From contig NW_024468372.1 of NCBI RefSeq assembly GCF_002104995.1, forward strand, positions 1-29,549: DNA of 29,549 nt, written 5' to 3'. Of this stretch, positions 1-9,862 are shown piece after piece. This stretch comes from Linderina pennispora (lineage: Eukaryota; Kickxellomycota; Kickxellomycetes; Kickxellales; Kickxellaceae). The first letter of the stretch is position 1; the number at the start of each line of letters is the position of its first letter. The position numbers were made by a program, and so were the translations under genes. The notes below the pieces were generated by a model, which was given only the letters and a program-made list of their open reading frames with translations, made no database searches and was not told the DNA's origin.

Positions 1-94
1 AGCAGGGCTCCGCCATGGTTGCCAGATCGGCACCGGAGCCATTGGGCCCACACAGCAGCGTGCATGGCACTAATCGCGTGTTGTGATTGCGTAG

Positions 95-819
<725 letters not shown>

Positions 820-879
820 ATAGCTCATGGGCTTCTCGCCCCTCGCGCAGGCGTCTTGGATAAAATATATATTCGTTCT

Positions 880-1589
880 CTACTTCTTGCGGGCATTCCT
901 GCTCCCAACCCTGCGCTTCTTGAACAGCCCGGAAGCACCCGCAGCTGCATCATTATCAGCTGCATGCGCGCCATTACTGTCACTGCCGCGCAGGAGCAAC
1001 GTCTTCTCGGCGACCTCGAATGCCTCGGGATTGCCGACATCCTCGTCGTCCAGCCATTCGGAGCCGCGCAGCTGGTTCAAGGGTTTTTGGGATGCGGGTT
1101 CATCGGCAGCGGTGTGGCAGCTCCCCCATCAGCTGCAGTGTGGGATGACCTGGTCCCACCAGCAGATTCGTCCTCTTCTTCCCCGACGACTTCCCAACCG
1201 CCGACCAGCCCAATATCGGCCGGCCGACTGTCCACTGCGGGTTCCTTCTGCTTCTCTGTCGGTTCTGCTTCCTCCACCGGCTCGGGTGGGGCTGGTGGCA
1301 GCTTTGCGGCTGGCTGGCTGGCTGTGGTGGACCCAACGTCCTTGCTGTATGCATCGCTGGCGGCCTGCTCGATCTTGTCAAGCTGCCTCTGCAGGGCAGA
1401 TTCGGCTTTGGCAGCGGTCTCGGGCGGTCTCGTCAATGTTGCGCAGGTACCGGCTGCACGTTCTCTTTGTGCTTGACGCCCGATTCGTGGATGCGGCCGG
1501 CTCGAGCTGTTGTCGTGACAAATATGCTGCAGTACCGGGCACCAGTACTTTGGTGTTGCGGTCCCAGGGTGCTTGCGCTTTTGCGACAT
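880..1589 (-). CDS. WBP4/FBP21-like splicing factor with U1-type zinc finger, frame-broken
   Basis: Proteins of the WBP4 family bind spliceosomal components through an N-terminal matrin/U1-type zinc finger. The ATG at 1589-1587 is followed by a basic start and K-Y-W-C. If single extra C bases near 1544, 1459 and 1430 are ignored, one frame gives C-R-Y-C followed by 13 residues, H, five residues and H. This C-x2-C-x13-H-x5-H pattern is typical of the family, and H-K-E-N-V follows it. Next comes a helix ending in A-A-S-D-A-Y, comparable to the A-A-L-K-A-Y segment of WBP4, and then G-G-W-E-V-V. A further frame change near 1080-1100 leads to the C-terminal F-K-K-R-R, ending in a basic tail at 880. 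I see no WW domains. It is divergent from the oxidoreductase at 1903. The family call rests on the finger and the C-terminal motifs and is fairly good; the exact exon structure is uncertain. Confidence 0.65.
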
Positions 1590-1902
1590 GATCAATGCGA
1601 GGAAAGGGAGGCTACGGTCTATCTAGCTGTGGACAGGGAAAAATTAGCCCGCGTCGCCTGAACGGCCTTCCCTAGGTTACCACTCGGACATGGGCTTGAA
1701 TCTGTTATGGGCACTGGAAAGGGGGAGCCGCGGCTCAGTGCGGATGGGCTGGATTTTAGCCAGCGCTTGTGATAGCACGCATGTTGGCTCCCTCCCCGCT
1801 CTGAAATCTCCGCACACGTTTCCGCATACACTTATTTTATTGTTTTACTATCTCAAATCGCCAACACCGAATTAGACGGAGGACGCGACCAATCCCGAAA
1901 GA
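1590..1902. promoter_or_regulatory. Divergent intergenic promoter region
   Basis: This 313-base gap separates two start codons that point away from each other (1589 on minus, 1903 on plus), so it must hold both promoters. AT-rich sequence with stretches of T and TATT lies at about 1826-1870, just before the plus-strand ATG. I see no conserved ORF and no clear operator. Confidence 0.5.
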
Positions 1903-3368
1903 ATGAGCAACAGCAACGAGACAATAGTGATCGTGGGCGGCGGCATCGTCGGCGTCTCGACTGCCTTCTTCACAGTAAAGTCGCTGGCCGAGAAGTACCC
2001 AGCCGAGCAGCGGCCGAGCGTGGTGCTGCTGGAGCAGTGCGAGCCCGGATGCAGCGCCTCGGGCAAATCGGGGGGTTTCCTGGCGCGGCACTGGTCAGAC
2101 GGCACGGACACCGAGCAGCTGGCCGAGTTCGGGTACGATCTGCACGCGAAGCTAGCGCGCGAGTACAACGGACCCGAACGCTGGGGGTACCGGCCGCTGG
2201 ACACATATTGCGCCGAGATCGACCGGATCCCGGTGACGCCGGCGAAGCAGCACAAGACACCAACAAGCGCACCGAGGCGAGAATATGGTGACCTCTATTG
2301 AGGTTATTGCCGCCAAGCCGCAGCAGTTCGCTGGTCGCCACGCCAATGCACTACTCCGGACCGCCGTCGCCAGGCGAGGAGCACCAGGACCGCACGCACT
2401 CGTCTATTACAGTGCCAGCTGAGGTCGAGGCCGTCAAGGTCGTTGACAACGCCTGCGTACCGTGGCTCAAGCCCGATATCCTGACGCGGCTGCGGCAGGT
2501 TGGCAATATGGCCAAACACCGCGCAAGTCGATCCGCTCAAGCTGACACGCACGCTGCTGAGCGAGGCCAAAGCGCTGGGGCTGCAGATTGTCAAGGCCAA
2601 GGTTATCGATGTCGAGGAGCCCGGATACCGCCCGCCCATCCTCGAGTTCCCCATCAGCAGCCAGAGCCGTCTGGCCACCGACGAGTTCTCGATCGTCGAG
2701 CCCGCCAATACACCGGACTCGACGCGCCGTGCCTCGGTTGTCAAGCCGTATCTGGTCAAGGTTGACCAGGGTGAGGACATCCCCGCGGACAAGATCGTTG
2801 TTGCGTGCGGCGCCTGGGTCACCTCGTGCCTGCGCTGGCAGGCCTTCCGCGAGGTATCTGCCAGCCAGATCCCGATCCAGGGCCTGCGCGCCCACTATCT
2901 GATCGCCAAGCCCTCGGAGCCACTGCCAGCCCAGGCTGTGTTTGCCGAGATCAACGGCACCGTGTACAACGGGGAGGACGCAATCGAGATCTATTCGCGC
3001 ATGGACGGATCGGTGTTTGTGTGCGGCGAGGCCCTCGACGACCCCGAGATGCCGCCCCACAATCCCTTCGAGCCCGTGTGGAGCAAGCGCGCAACCAACC
3101 GCCTCAAGCAGATCGTCAACGACGTTAGCCCGTCGCTGAGCTTTGATGTCATCAACTACGGCCTCGCCTGCCACCTGCCTGTGCATGCCAAGGGCATTCC
3201 GTCATCTCGCCTGTGCCCGACGCCAAGGGCCTGTTCATTGCCGCCGGCCACGGGTGCTGGGGTATCCTCAACGGTCCGGCCACCGGCCTGGCCATGTCCG
3301 AGCTGCTGGTTGATGGCAAGTGCACCACCCTGGATCTGACAAACTTTAGGCTCAACCGGTGGTACTAA
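1903..3368 (+). CDS. FAD-dependent oxidoreductase of the DAO fold, TDA3-like, frame-broken
   Basis: The protein begins with the dinucleotide-binding motif V-I-V-G-G-G-I-V-G (residues about 8-16), followed by an acidic strand end (V-V-L-L-E) and C-S-A-S-G-K-S-G-G-F-L, which is typical of D-amino-acid-oxidase-fold flavoproteins. A later segment has W-L-K-P-D-I-L and, after a frame change near 2508, T-A-Q-V-D-P-L-K-L-T. The C-terminus, read after another change near 3197, contains G-H-G-C-W-G-I-L-N-G-P-A-T-G-L-A, the FAD-closing motif of the fungal TDA3-type group, and stops at 3366-3368. At least four frame changes lie between about 2250 and 3200. TDA3 in yeast is a putative oxidoreductase linked to endosome-to-Golgi traffic; its substrate is not known, and nothing here identifies one. 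The start is the first ATG after an AT-rich leader. It is convergent with the TBC gene. Confidence 0.8.
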
Positions 3369-3464
3369 GCCCTGCACTTTCTTCCAGTCTCCCATGAACG
3401 AGGGCTTTCTATATTTTTGAACCACTAAAATGAAAACTCACATCCCACTTTCCCCTTCCCCTTT

Positions 3465-4927
3465 CTATCGTCTGTTGCGGCTGTCGCCCAGCCCGCCGCC
3501 AATGTTGCCGTATCGCGCCTGGATTTCGCTGCGTATATTGTACGCCTGGTTAATGACCTACACATCGCGGAAAATGATCAGCAGAGCATAAAACTCATGC
3601 ACTGTGCACATCCACTGGTGGCACAGGCGGACATATAACGTACCTGGCTGATATTCATCTGGGGCAGACGTAGAAGCACCGAGCGGATCTCGGATTGCTC
3701 CAGATCTTCAAGCGAATCCTTGAGATGTTTCAGAATGGCTATAGCCCGAGACAAAATGGTCAAATTAGTAAGCTTGACAGTAGAACGTGCCACCCTTCAT
3801 ACATATCACCTCCCCCCACAGCAACAGCAGCACCATACCTAAGCAAACAAACGGGTGGAACTCGACAAAGTCGGGCATCGAAAAGTACACATCCCACAGC
3901 CTCAGCAAGCTGCGCGTCGGCATCTCCTTGGCCAAAAGATAGCGCAGCCACGACGACGCCCACTCGCTGACATCCACATCCTCCTCTTCAAAGTAATTGT
4001 ACAGCTCCGGCATCATCGTGCGGAAGTACGACAGGAACAGTGCCACCCGCTTGTTAATGTTGTTGTCAAGCGCCGACTCGTATATGATGTCCGCCAACCG
4101 CTCGAATCCGCTGTAGACGTCGCATTCGTCCTGCATAGTGGCCACAAAGGGCGCACACACCTGCACCAGGGCCGGCGAGTAGTCGACATGGTTGTTGCAG
4201 TTGATGTACGCGCAGATAACCGCCTCGAATACCGCCGGCGCCGAGTGCGGATCCACCAGCGCGTCCTTTTTTGTCCGCATCAGGTACCGGTTCACCTCCC
4301 CACGCCACCCGCTTGCTGACATCGACGTTCTCCTTGTCGATTTCCTGGTAACCCCTCGAGCCGCGCCTTGCGCTGTGTGAATTCATTGGCTACATGCATG
4401 TTCACCGCTTGTTAGATGCAAGTATCTTTGCCAGATCCAATCTGGTGGCAACACAATGTGCGCGGGATCTGACTTGCCTCCCACCGCCCTCTTGTTTTAC
4501 TGCCATTTCCAGACGCATGGGCCCTCTGCTGCTTCCATGTCCGCTACTACTTACATCTATCCGACTTTTCGACGCCAAGCAAGTACTTCCACACCTGCTA
4601 CAGAGAGAAAAAGCAGATTCCGCCATTGAGTTGTCAGCTTCCCAGCTAATGTGGGGGACTGCCTAAGCAAACATGCCAATGCTCGCAGGCCACAAGAAAG
4701 ACCCAGGGATGTGGTCCACAGAGGGGAGAGGAGGCACTTACACCACGGAGGTCGTCGGGAATGCCGTGCCGGGCGTACTTGCGCAGTTTGTTGACGTCAA
4801 TAAACACCTCTGACTCTAGCACCTCGTCATAGTCGACCCGCTGCTGTGTGTTGGTGACCTGCGTCGGCGATGCCCGCCGTCTTGTCGGACTGCCGCTACC
4901 CGACGAATGCACTGGACTTGTGGCCAT
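3465..4927 (-). CDS. TBC-domain Rab GTPase-activating protein, five exons
   Basis: Rab GAPs with a TBC domain speed GTP hydrolysis on Rab proteins in membrane traffic. Exons, in gene order: 4927-4742, 4597-4555, 4389-3839, 3738-3644 and 3557-3465. Donors are GTAAGT, GTAAGT, GTATGG and GTACGT; intron 3 has a TACTAAT branch point; phases agree across all four introns. Exon 1 ends in G-I-P-D-D-L-R-G and exon 2 continues V-W-K-Y-L-L-G-V, the R-G-x-x-W block that opens TBC domains. Exon 3 carries the Y-N-Y-F-E-E-E-D-V region, W-A-S-S-W-L-R-Y-L-L and L-R-L-W-D-V-Y-F-S. Exon 4 has H-L-K-D-S-L-E-D-L-E-Q-S-E-I. These fit the fungal subfamily related to S. pombe SPAC4G8.04. Two extra bases in exon 3 (near 4347 and 4299) break the frame. 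I did not see the usual catalytic arginine finger clearly, because the break at 4299 falls near it. Confidence 0.85.
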
Positions 4928-5526
4928 TCTTTTGGAAATGCAATAGACAAAAGTGTGGGAGAAAAATTGAAATATTAGACAAGCTGAACCGTGCGCCGAA
5001 AGAAACAAGAAAGCGAAGGGGAGGGGTGGTTAAGGGGGGCAGAGCACAGAAAGGTGGCGGTGGGCGGAGGAAAAAATTGGCTGGCAAGCCAGTATTTTTT
5101 TATTTAAAACAGCTGTGCAGATTCGATGGCAAGCGATATCGCACTGTTCGAAGCGATCGCTAGCAGGCATGACCAGACCCAACAGAAACCCCGCCGCTTA
5201 TAATAAGGTGCTGGTCAGTGACTGGATCCCAATGACCGATCCCTTGTCGCAAAATAGCCGATCGATGCGGTTCACGGCTCAATAGTCCATATCGGGGCAT
5301 ATGAAGCGAGAGCGCCCGTCTGTGCGATAAGCTCAGGAGTCTAGCACGTGTAGTGGATACTTCTCGGAACCATCTGCGCTCTGCATACGTCTGGGCGAAT
5401 CCCTCGGCCATAAGCTTACCCAACTCTGCATGTTCTCATGGGAACTCCTGCCCGAGTTCCCGGGTCACATAGGATCAGTGCGCATATTTTTTCTCACACT
5501 CCTCCCCTGAGTCCTCCCCTCGCACA
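4928..5526. promoter_or_regulatory. Divergent promoter region of the TBC gene and IMP2
   Basis: This 599-base gap separates two start codons that point away from each other. An A-rich, purine-rich stretch lies at 4965-5085, which is CT-rich on the TBC gene's strand, as is common in fungal leaders. A TATAATA sequence at 5199-5205 could serve IMP2, but it is more than 300 bases from that start. No conserved coding potential is visible. Confidence 0.4.
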
Positions 5527-6078
5527 ATGTCCGCTCCCTCCGCAACCCGCATGTACTGGCGCCGAATCGCCGCCGGAACCCTGGCGTCCATCCCCGTTAT
5601 AATATTCGCCAGCGACAACATCGCCTCCCTGCAGATGATCACAGGCCGCTCCATGCAGCCAGCGCTGAATCCCGACAGCAACCGGCTCTGGCGCGACGTT
5701 GTTTTGGTCGACAAAATGGTGCGCGGCCAGATGAGCTACCAGCGACTGAGGCGTGGCGACGTCGTCACCTTCTATTCACCGTTCAACCCAGATCTCCTGC
5801 TGGTCAAGCGCATTATCGCAATGCCCCACGACTGCGTGGTGCCGCTGGGCCGTGAAAATTCGTTTGTGCGAGTCCCCAAGGGACATTGCTGGGTTGAAGG
5901 CGACGAGTCATTCCACAGTGGCGACAGCAATTCCTTTGGGCCCATTCCGCTGGCTCTGGTCAAGGGCAGAGCTACCAGGGTAGTGTGGCCACCGCAGAGG
6001 TTTGGGACGGGTCTGTCTGGGATGCCCGACTGGAAGCTGAAGCGTGTATTTGCCAATGGCGTCACAAAGTTGGGGTGA
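5527..6078 (+). CDS. IMP2: Mitochondrial inner membrane protease subunit 2 (S26 signal peptidase)
   Basis: One of two catalytic subunits of the inner-membrane peptidase, which removes sorting signals from proteins delivered to the intermembrane space. The intact 183-residue product is close to the family's usual length. A hydrophobic segment at residues 14-29 would anchor it. The serine box G-R-S-M-Q-P-A-L-N-P places the nucleophile at Ser42. The lysine box L-L-V-K-R-I-I-A-M-P places the general base at Lys94. Box E, G-D-E-S-F-H-S-G-D-S-N-S-F-G-P-I, is at about 125-140. The Ser/Lys dyad spacing and the N-S-F-G rather than D-S-R-x-F-G variant fit Imp2 better than Imp1. The start is the first ATG, followed by a short basic leader. 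No intron and no frame break are seen, in contrast with most neighbours. Confidence 0.93.
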   Translation: MSAPSATRMYWRRIAAGTLASIPVIIFASDNIASLQMITGRSMQPALNPDSNRLWRDVVLVDKMVRGQMSYQRLRRGDVVTFYSPFNPDLLLVKRIIAMPHDCVVPLGRENSFVRVPKGHCWVEGDESFHSGDSNSFGPIPLALVKGRATRVVWPPQRFGTGLSGMPDWKLKRVFANGVTKLG

Positions 6079-6294
6079 GAAATACCAGAGTGCCAGGTAG
6101 ATGTGCATTCTCCAGTTCTTCAAAACACTCCAGAAAAAGAGAAGGCGATTCGGAGCTTGTTTCTCTTTTACTCTAATCAATACTATTGCAATACATTACA
6201 CACCATTCGATGGGTGTCATGATCCTGCTGTCACATATCTAAATATCACCGGTATTAATGCACTTCAATACAAACTTCGCTGTTTACATCGGAT

Positions 6295-6518
6295 TCATTT
6301 GAACGTGTCGGATGGTTGTTGGTGCAACAGTGATCTTGGAAATCTCCCGTCTTGATGGCCTGCTCAGCATAGACACTTCAGCACTGGCTCGCTGCTGCAC
6401 GCCTCTTGCGCGGCCTCTTTGTTGCAGGGGTGGTGCCGGAAGTATCGGCAGCAATGGTCGTAAAGCGACGGAACCGTTCAGGAATACTGCCTGAATCACA
6501 GAGTGACTGGAAAGTGAG
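6295..6518 (-). repeat. Left arm of a large imperfect inverted repeat
   Basis: Read on the minus strand, this segment matches 6606-6853 of the plus strand at roughly nine in ten positions by eye. It lacks about 26 bases that in the right arm sit between two GCAGCAG copies, which looks like a slippage deletion. The loss throws its reading frame off after the K-R-P-R-K-R basic stretch, so this arm cannot encode the full product of the right arm. Confidence 0.9.
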
Positions 6519-6588
6519 TCTGAAGTTTAGAACTGCTGCAAGATCGCGGTTCAAGAGCCGAGACGAATAGGCCCGCCTGTATTGTGCC

Positions 6589-6840
6589 ATGGCCCGCTTA
6601 CATGGCTCACTTTCCAGTCACTGTGATTCAGGCAATATTCCTGAACGGTTCCGTCGTTCTACGGCCATTGCTGCCGATACTTCCGGCACCACTCCGGCAA
6701 CAAAGAGGCCGCGCAAGAGGTGTGCAGCAGCAGGCGATTCTGTTGCCAGCAGCAGTGAGCCAGTGCTGAAGCGCCCTGCGCTGAGCAGGCCATCAAGACG
6801 GGAGATGTCCAAGATCACCGTTGCACCAACAACCATCTGA
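6589..6840 (+). CDS. Unrecognised 83-residue ORF within the right repeat arm
   Basis: The ATG at 6589 opens an 83-codon frame rich in Ser, Arg and Pro, with a K-R-P-R-K-R stretch that resembles a nuclear-localisation signal and a second basic patch near S-R-R-E. I do not recognise a domain. The same protein sequence, with a few substitutions, is encoded on the opposite strand by the left arm until the 26-base deletion. Conservation of the frame may only reflect recent duplication. It may be a fragment of a larger gene or of a mobile element, and real expression is doubtful. Confidence 0.3.
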   Translation: MARLHGSLSSHCDSGNIPERFRRSTAIAADTSGTTPATKRPRKRCAAAGDSVASSSEPVLKRPALSRPSRREMSKITVAPTTI

Positions 6841-6853
6841 AACGTTCAAATGA
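6606..6853 (+). repeat. Right arm of a large imperfect inverted repeat
   Basis: Partner of the left arm, separated by 87 bases (6519-6605). It keeps the longer version of the repeat, with the GCAGCAG-flanked insert, and an open frame through nearly its whole length. The outer ends coincide (TCATTTGAAC against its complement), and so do the inner ends (CTCACTTTCCAGTCAC). The edges are therefore well defined, and the pair could fold into a stem of more than 200 bases. Confidence 0.9.
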
Positions 6854-7587
6854 CCGGTTCGCCGTGATGCTCTTATCGACGTGTCAACCCATGCTGACTA
6901 GCAGCCGAGCTCACATCGCGAGCAGAGCAATCCTGGTAGCTATATAATATCTCTCTTAATTGAGGTTTATATTCTAGCTTTATTTCTTAATAGCATTGTA
7001 CTTAATTCTCCTAACATTATCCTTACCATATTAAGGAGAATATCTGAATATGAATCACAGCCATCCTATATCTGAACAAGCTGGTATAGAGGGCAGGAAC
7101 TAGGAGCACAGCAGAAGGTAAAGATACTCACATCAAGCTATCAAGAGTATGCCAGAGTCAGATGAGTCAAGAGGGGTCAAGTGGGATGGTGTTAGCTAGT
7201 CTATCCAGCTAATATTTTCCATGAGTAGCTCCTATTAGTAGAGCAAGATATATGATCCTTAAAGCTCCTTCTCAGATAGTTCATAGTCTGGCACAACTCA
7301 CTATCAGCATAGTTCTTAATGAATTGAGCTTGGTCTGCCATAGGTGCCTCTGTGACGTCTCGTACAGTATGTGAAGGCGCCTTGCAGAATATCCAACTGC
7401 AATGGCCAAAACAGCGACAACACGTAGTGGTGTGGTTGGTGATCGCAGACATGTTGATCCGAATCTGAATCTGATCAATATTTTAAGGTTGTCGTGCTTT
7501 ACTAGCGCGCAATTTTGAAAGGAAAAAAATTGTCCTTTCTACTCTACGCGCGTCAGATTCTACTAGCAAAAAAGTTAATTTCCAATA
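6854..7587. other. AT-rich accessory stretch with a decayed zinc-knuckle-like ORF
   Basis: Base composition drops to clearly AT-rich here, most strongly at 6935-7060, unlike the flanking genes. On the minus strand, 7452-7201 encodes 83 residues with clustered cysteines and C-K-A-P-S-H-T-V-R-D-V. This is close to a C-x4-H-x4-C retroviral-type zinc knuckle whose last Cys has become Val. I found no terminal repeats, primer-binding site or protease/polymerase motifs, so a decayed retroelement fragment is only a guess. The promoter of the KH-protein gene must lie at the right end; a small hairpin (GAAAGGA with TCCTTTC) sits at about 7517-7539. Confidence 0.3.
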
Positions 7588-9032
7588 ATGAGTACTGATA
7601 CGAGGTAGGCAGCATATATACACACGCATTATTATGTTGTTGTGTACCTTATTGGGTCCTAAATTTGCCTATGTAACTTTATAGTTCTACGAAGCGGAGA
7701 CGCTGGGACAGCGGACCAGGTTGATGGCAAGGCTGGGGAGTCAGCACAGGATATTGGCGGTTCGCAGACGGGTCCCACAGAAATTGCCACCGCGACAGAG
7801 CAGGCGATTTTGGCAGCAAAGGCGCTGGCTGAGAGCGCTAAGGCTGAAGCCGAGGCACAGGCAGCGTCTGAGACCGAGCCAGCTATAAATATTGAGAGTG
7901 CCAAGGACGAACCAAAGGCCAGTGAGATGTTCGCCATGGATGTCGACATCAACTTTGCTTCAAATAGACAGCATCTGGCCAAGAGCGTCACGCAACGACA
8001 GATTATTGAGGCAACAGGCGCTGACATCTCAACCAAGGGCCGGTACTACACCAATGCGTCAGAGGCTACACCGGATGCACCAGCACTGCACCTGCATGTG
8101 GAGGCCACGAGCCAGGAGATGCTTGACCAGGCTGTGGCTATGATTGAGCGGCTGAAGACAGAAGGCGACCCTAGCGACACCGCCATGACGCCTGGTGCTA
8201 TGTCCGCCTACAGCAATGGGCACTCTGACAACTACAGTGGCTACCGGCACGAGCGTCACCCGCGCAACATCTACCACGAAAAGATTCCGGTCGGAATCGA
8301 ATCGGAGCGCGGGTTCAATGTGCGCGCCAAGCTAATTGGCACCGGTGGCGAGAACATGAAGTACATCCAGAACACAACAGGTGCGCGTGTTCAGGTGCGT
8401 GGCCGCGGGTCTGGGTTCATCGAGAACGCTACTGGGCTGGAGTCTGACGAAGATATGCACCTGTTTATCAGTGCCCCCACTGAGGACATTACGCTCCAGG
8501 CCATGTACTACAGCAAAAGTCTCATTGGCACTATCCACGAGCAGTACAAGGAATTCAAGGAGCATGGTCCACGGCGCCCCGAACGTTACGAGCACCACGA
8601 TCGGTACGATAGGCATGAGCGGTATGACCGCCGTGACCGCCGCGATCGCCGTGACAGATACGACAGATACGACCGCCACCGCGGAGGCCGCGAGTCGCGC
8701 GACAACCATGACTACTACGAACAGTACAACAGCCGGTACAGCCGGTACAGCCAAAACTCGCGTCAGGATCAGCAGCCAGCCTATGCACAGCCTGCTGCAC
8801 CTGCTGCACCTACGTATGCGGGCCAGCCTGCAGAGGCCAGTGCGGCTACAGGAGGTGCAGCTACGGCATCGTACGAGGAGTATGCGAACTACTATGCCCA
8901 GTACTACCAGTACTATGGAACATACCCTGATATGTCTGCCTACTACGCGCAGGGCAGTGCGAACGGTGGGTATGATCCGTCGGCATACTCGGCAGAGTAT
9001 TACCAGCAACAGCAAACAGCAACAGCAACAGC

Positions 9033-9106
<74 letters not shown>

Positions 9107-9697
9107 GGCGGCAACAATGGGTGCTAGCGAGTCTAGCATCGACCCACTGGCTGCTCCGTACGGAAATGGCGTTGAGGACGCTAATTACCACAGCGTACCT
9201 CCACCCTCGAGCTACTCTAATGGTTCAAAGGTAAGCAGACGCTAGAGAGTTTGGCTGAGCGGCACGCACACAGCACATGTCCGACAAATGCCCTGAACAT
9301 CGTTTTCTTTTTGTCCGATTGTCTTCGTCACTCCAAATGCCTGTAGACGCCGCAATTCTAGTGACCTCCCAAACACCACCCTGTATAACTAGTAAGATGC
9401 TGTATCCAACAAAGCAAAAGCACAGTAGCCATTATACATTTACCGCATATTTACACGCTTGGTATACTAACATGCCACATTTGCTAACAACGTTACTAAC
9501 TCGCGTTCTCAAATTGAACTTTGGGCCACATTCCCAATATAATTCACAACCTCGCATCCATGCGTACACTCCCCTTTCACCTATTCGCATAGAGGGATTC
9601 AGCACCGCGCGGCGAGAAACGGCCGAGGTCCGACTACGAGTCCGCAGACCCGCTGTCGATTGTAATCAGCAAGGGCGACAGAGCGCAGCCCAAGTAA
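7588..9697 (+). CDS. KHDC4/BLOM7-type tandem KH-domain RNA-binding protein
   Basis: Exon 1 is only 17 nt (7588-7604, ATG to AG). An 80-nt intron with donor GTAGGC and acceptor TATAG joins it to 7685, giving S-S-T-K-R-R-R-W-D-S, the K-R-x-R-W-D start typical of this splicing-associated family. The first KH-like unit (about 7938-8155) contains I-I-E-A-T-G-A-D-I-S-T-K-G-R-Y-Y. The second (8278-8560) has G-F-N-V-R-A-K-L-I-G-T-G-G-E-N-M-K-Y-I-Q and V-R-G-R-G-S-G-F-I-E. Then come an Arg/Asp/Tyr repeat region (8580-8700), a Tyr/Gln/Ala-rich tail and a CAG tract. The downstream sequence reads well only in the poly-Gln frame, ending at donor GTAAGC (9231). A phase-compatible last exon at 9593-9697 follows acceptor CATAG and ends R-A-Q-P-K; this exon is inferred. 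Single-base breaks lie near 7711 and at 9015-9033. Confidence 0.85.
9034..9105 (+). repeat. Uninterrupted (AGC)24 trinucleotide repeat
   Basis: Seventy-two bases of pure AGC, preceded by mixed CAACAG units at 9004-9033. It lies in the tail-coding region of the KH-protein gene. As assembled, the upstream frame makes it poly-Ser; the frame that continues sensibly downstream makes it poly-Gln. Such tracts change length easily, and this one is a likely polymorphic site. Confidence 0.97.
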
Positions 9698-9862
9698 GCC
9701 TCCCCGACATTCTTCGCGAATAGTGGAGTTGGCGGCCACGAAGGGACCACCACAAAAGCACATTTACACAAACACGCGCGTCTATTAACACAGCAGCATC
9801 CCGTTCTATGGAATGGAGGCTAGAATAGTTTCTTCTAAATAACACTATAAAAGTTCGCAGTT

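Noticed and set aside
19-94. N-terminal extension of triose-phosphate isomerase from the ATG at 19
   Set aside because: The sequence before 95 has an intron branch point and acceptor and does not resemble the family's N-terminus; the real exon 1 is outside the window.
4792-4799. TGACGTCA palindrome
   Set aside because: It lies inside coding exon 1 of the TBC gene (Asp-Val-Asn codons), so a regulatory role is not needed to explain it.
8332-9117. 261-codon minus-strand ORF with poly-Ala and poly-Cys
   Set aside because: Shadow of the KH-protein gene; the homopolymers come from reading the AGC repeat in reverse.
9347-9361. Very short terminal exon (Thr-Pro-Gln-Phe-stop) for the KH-protein gene after acceptor CTGTAG
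   Set aside because: Phase-compatible, but the 9593-9697 exon is longer, codon-biased and also in phase. I prefer the latter but cannot exclude the short form.
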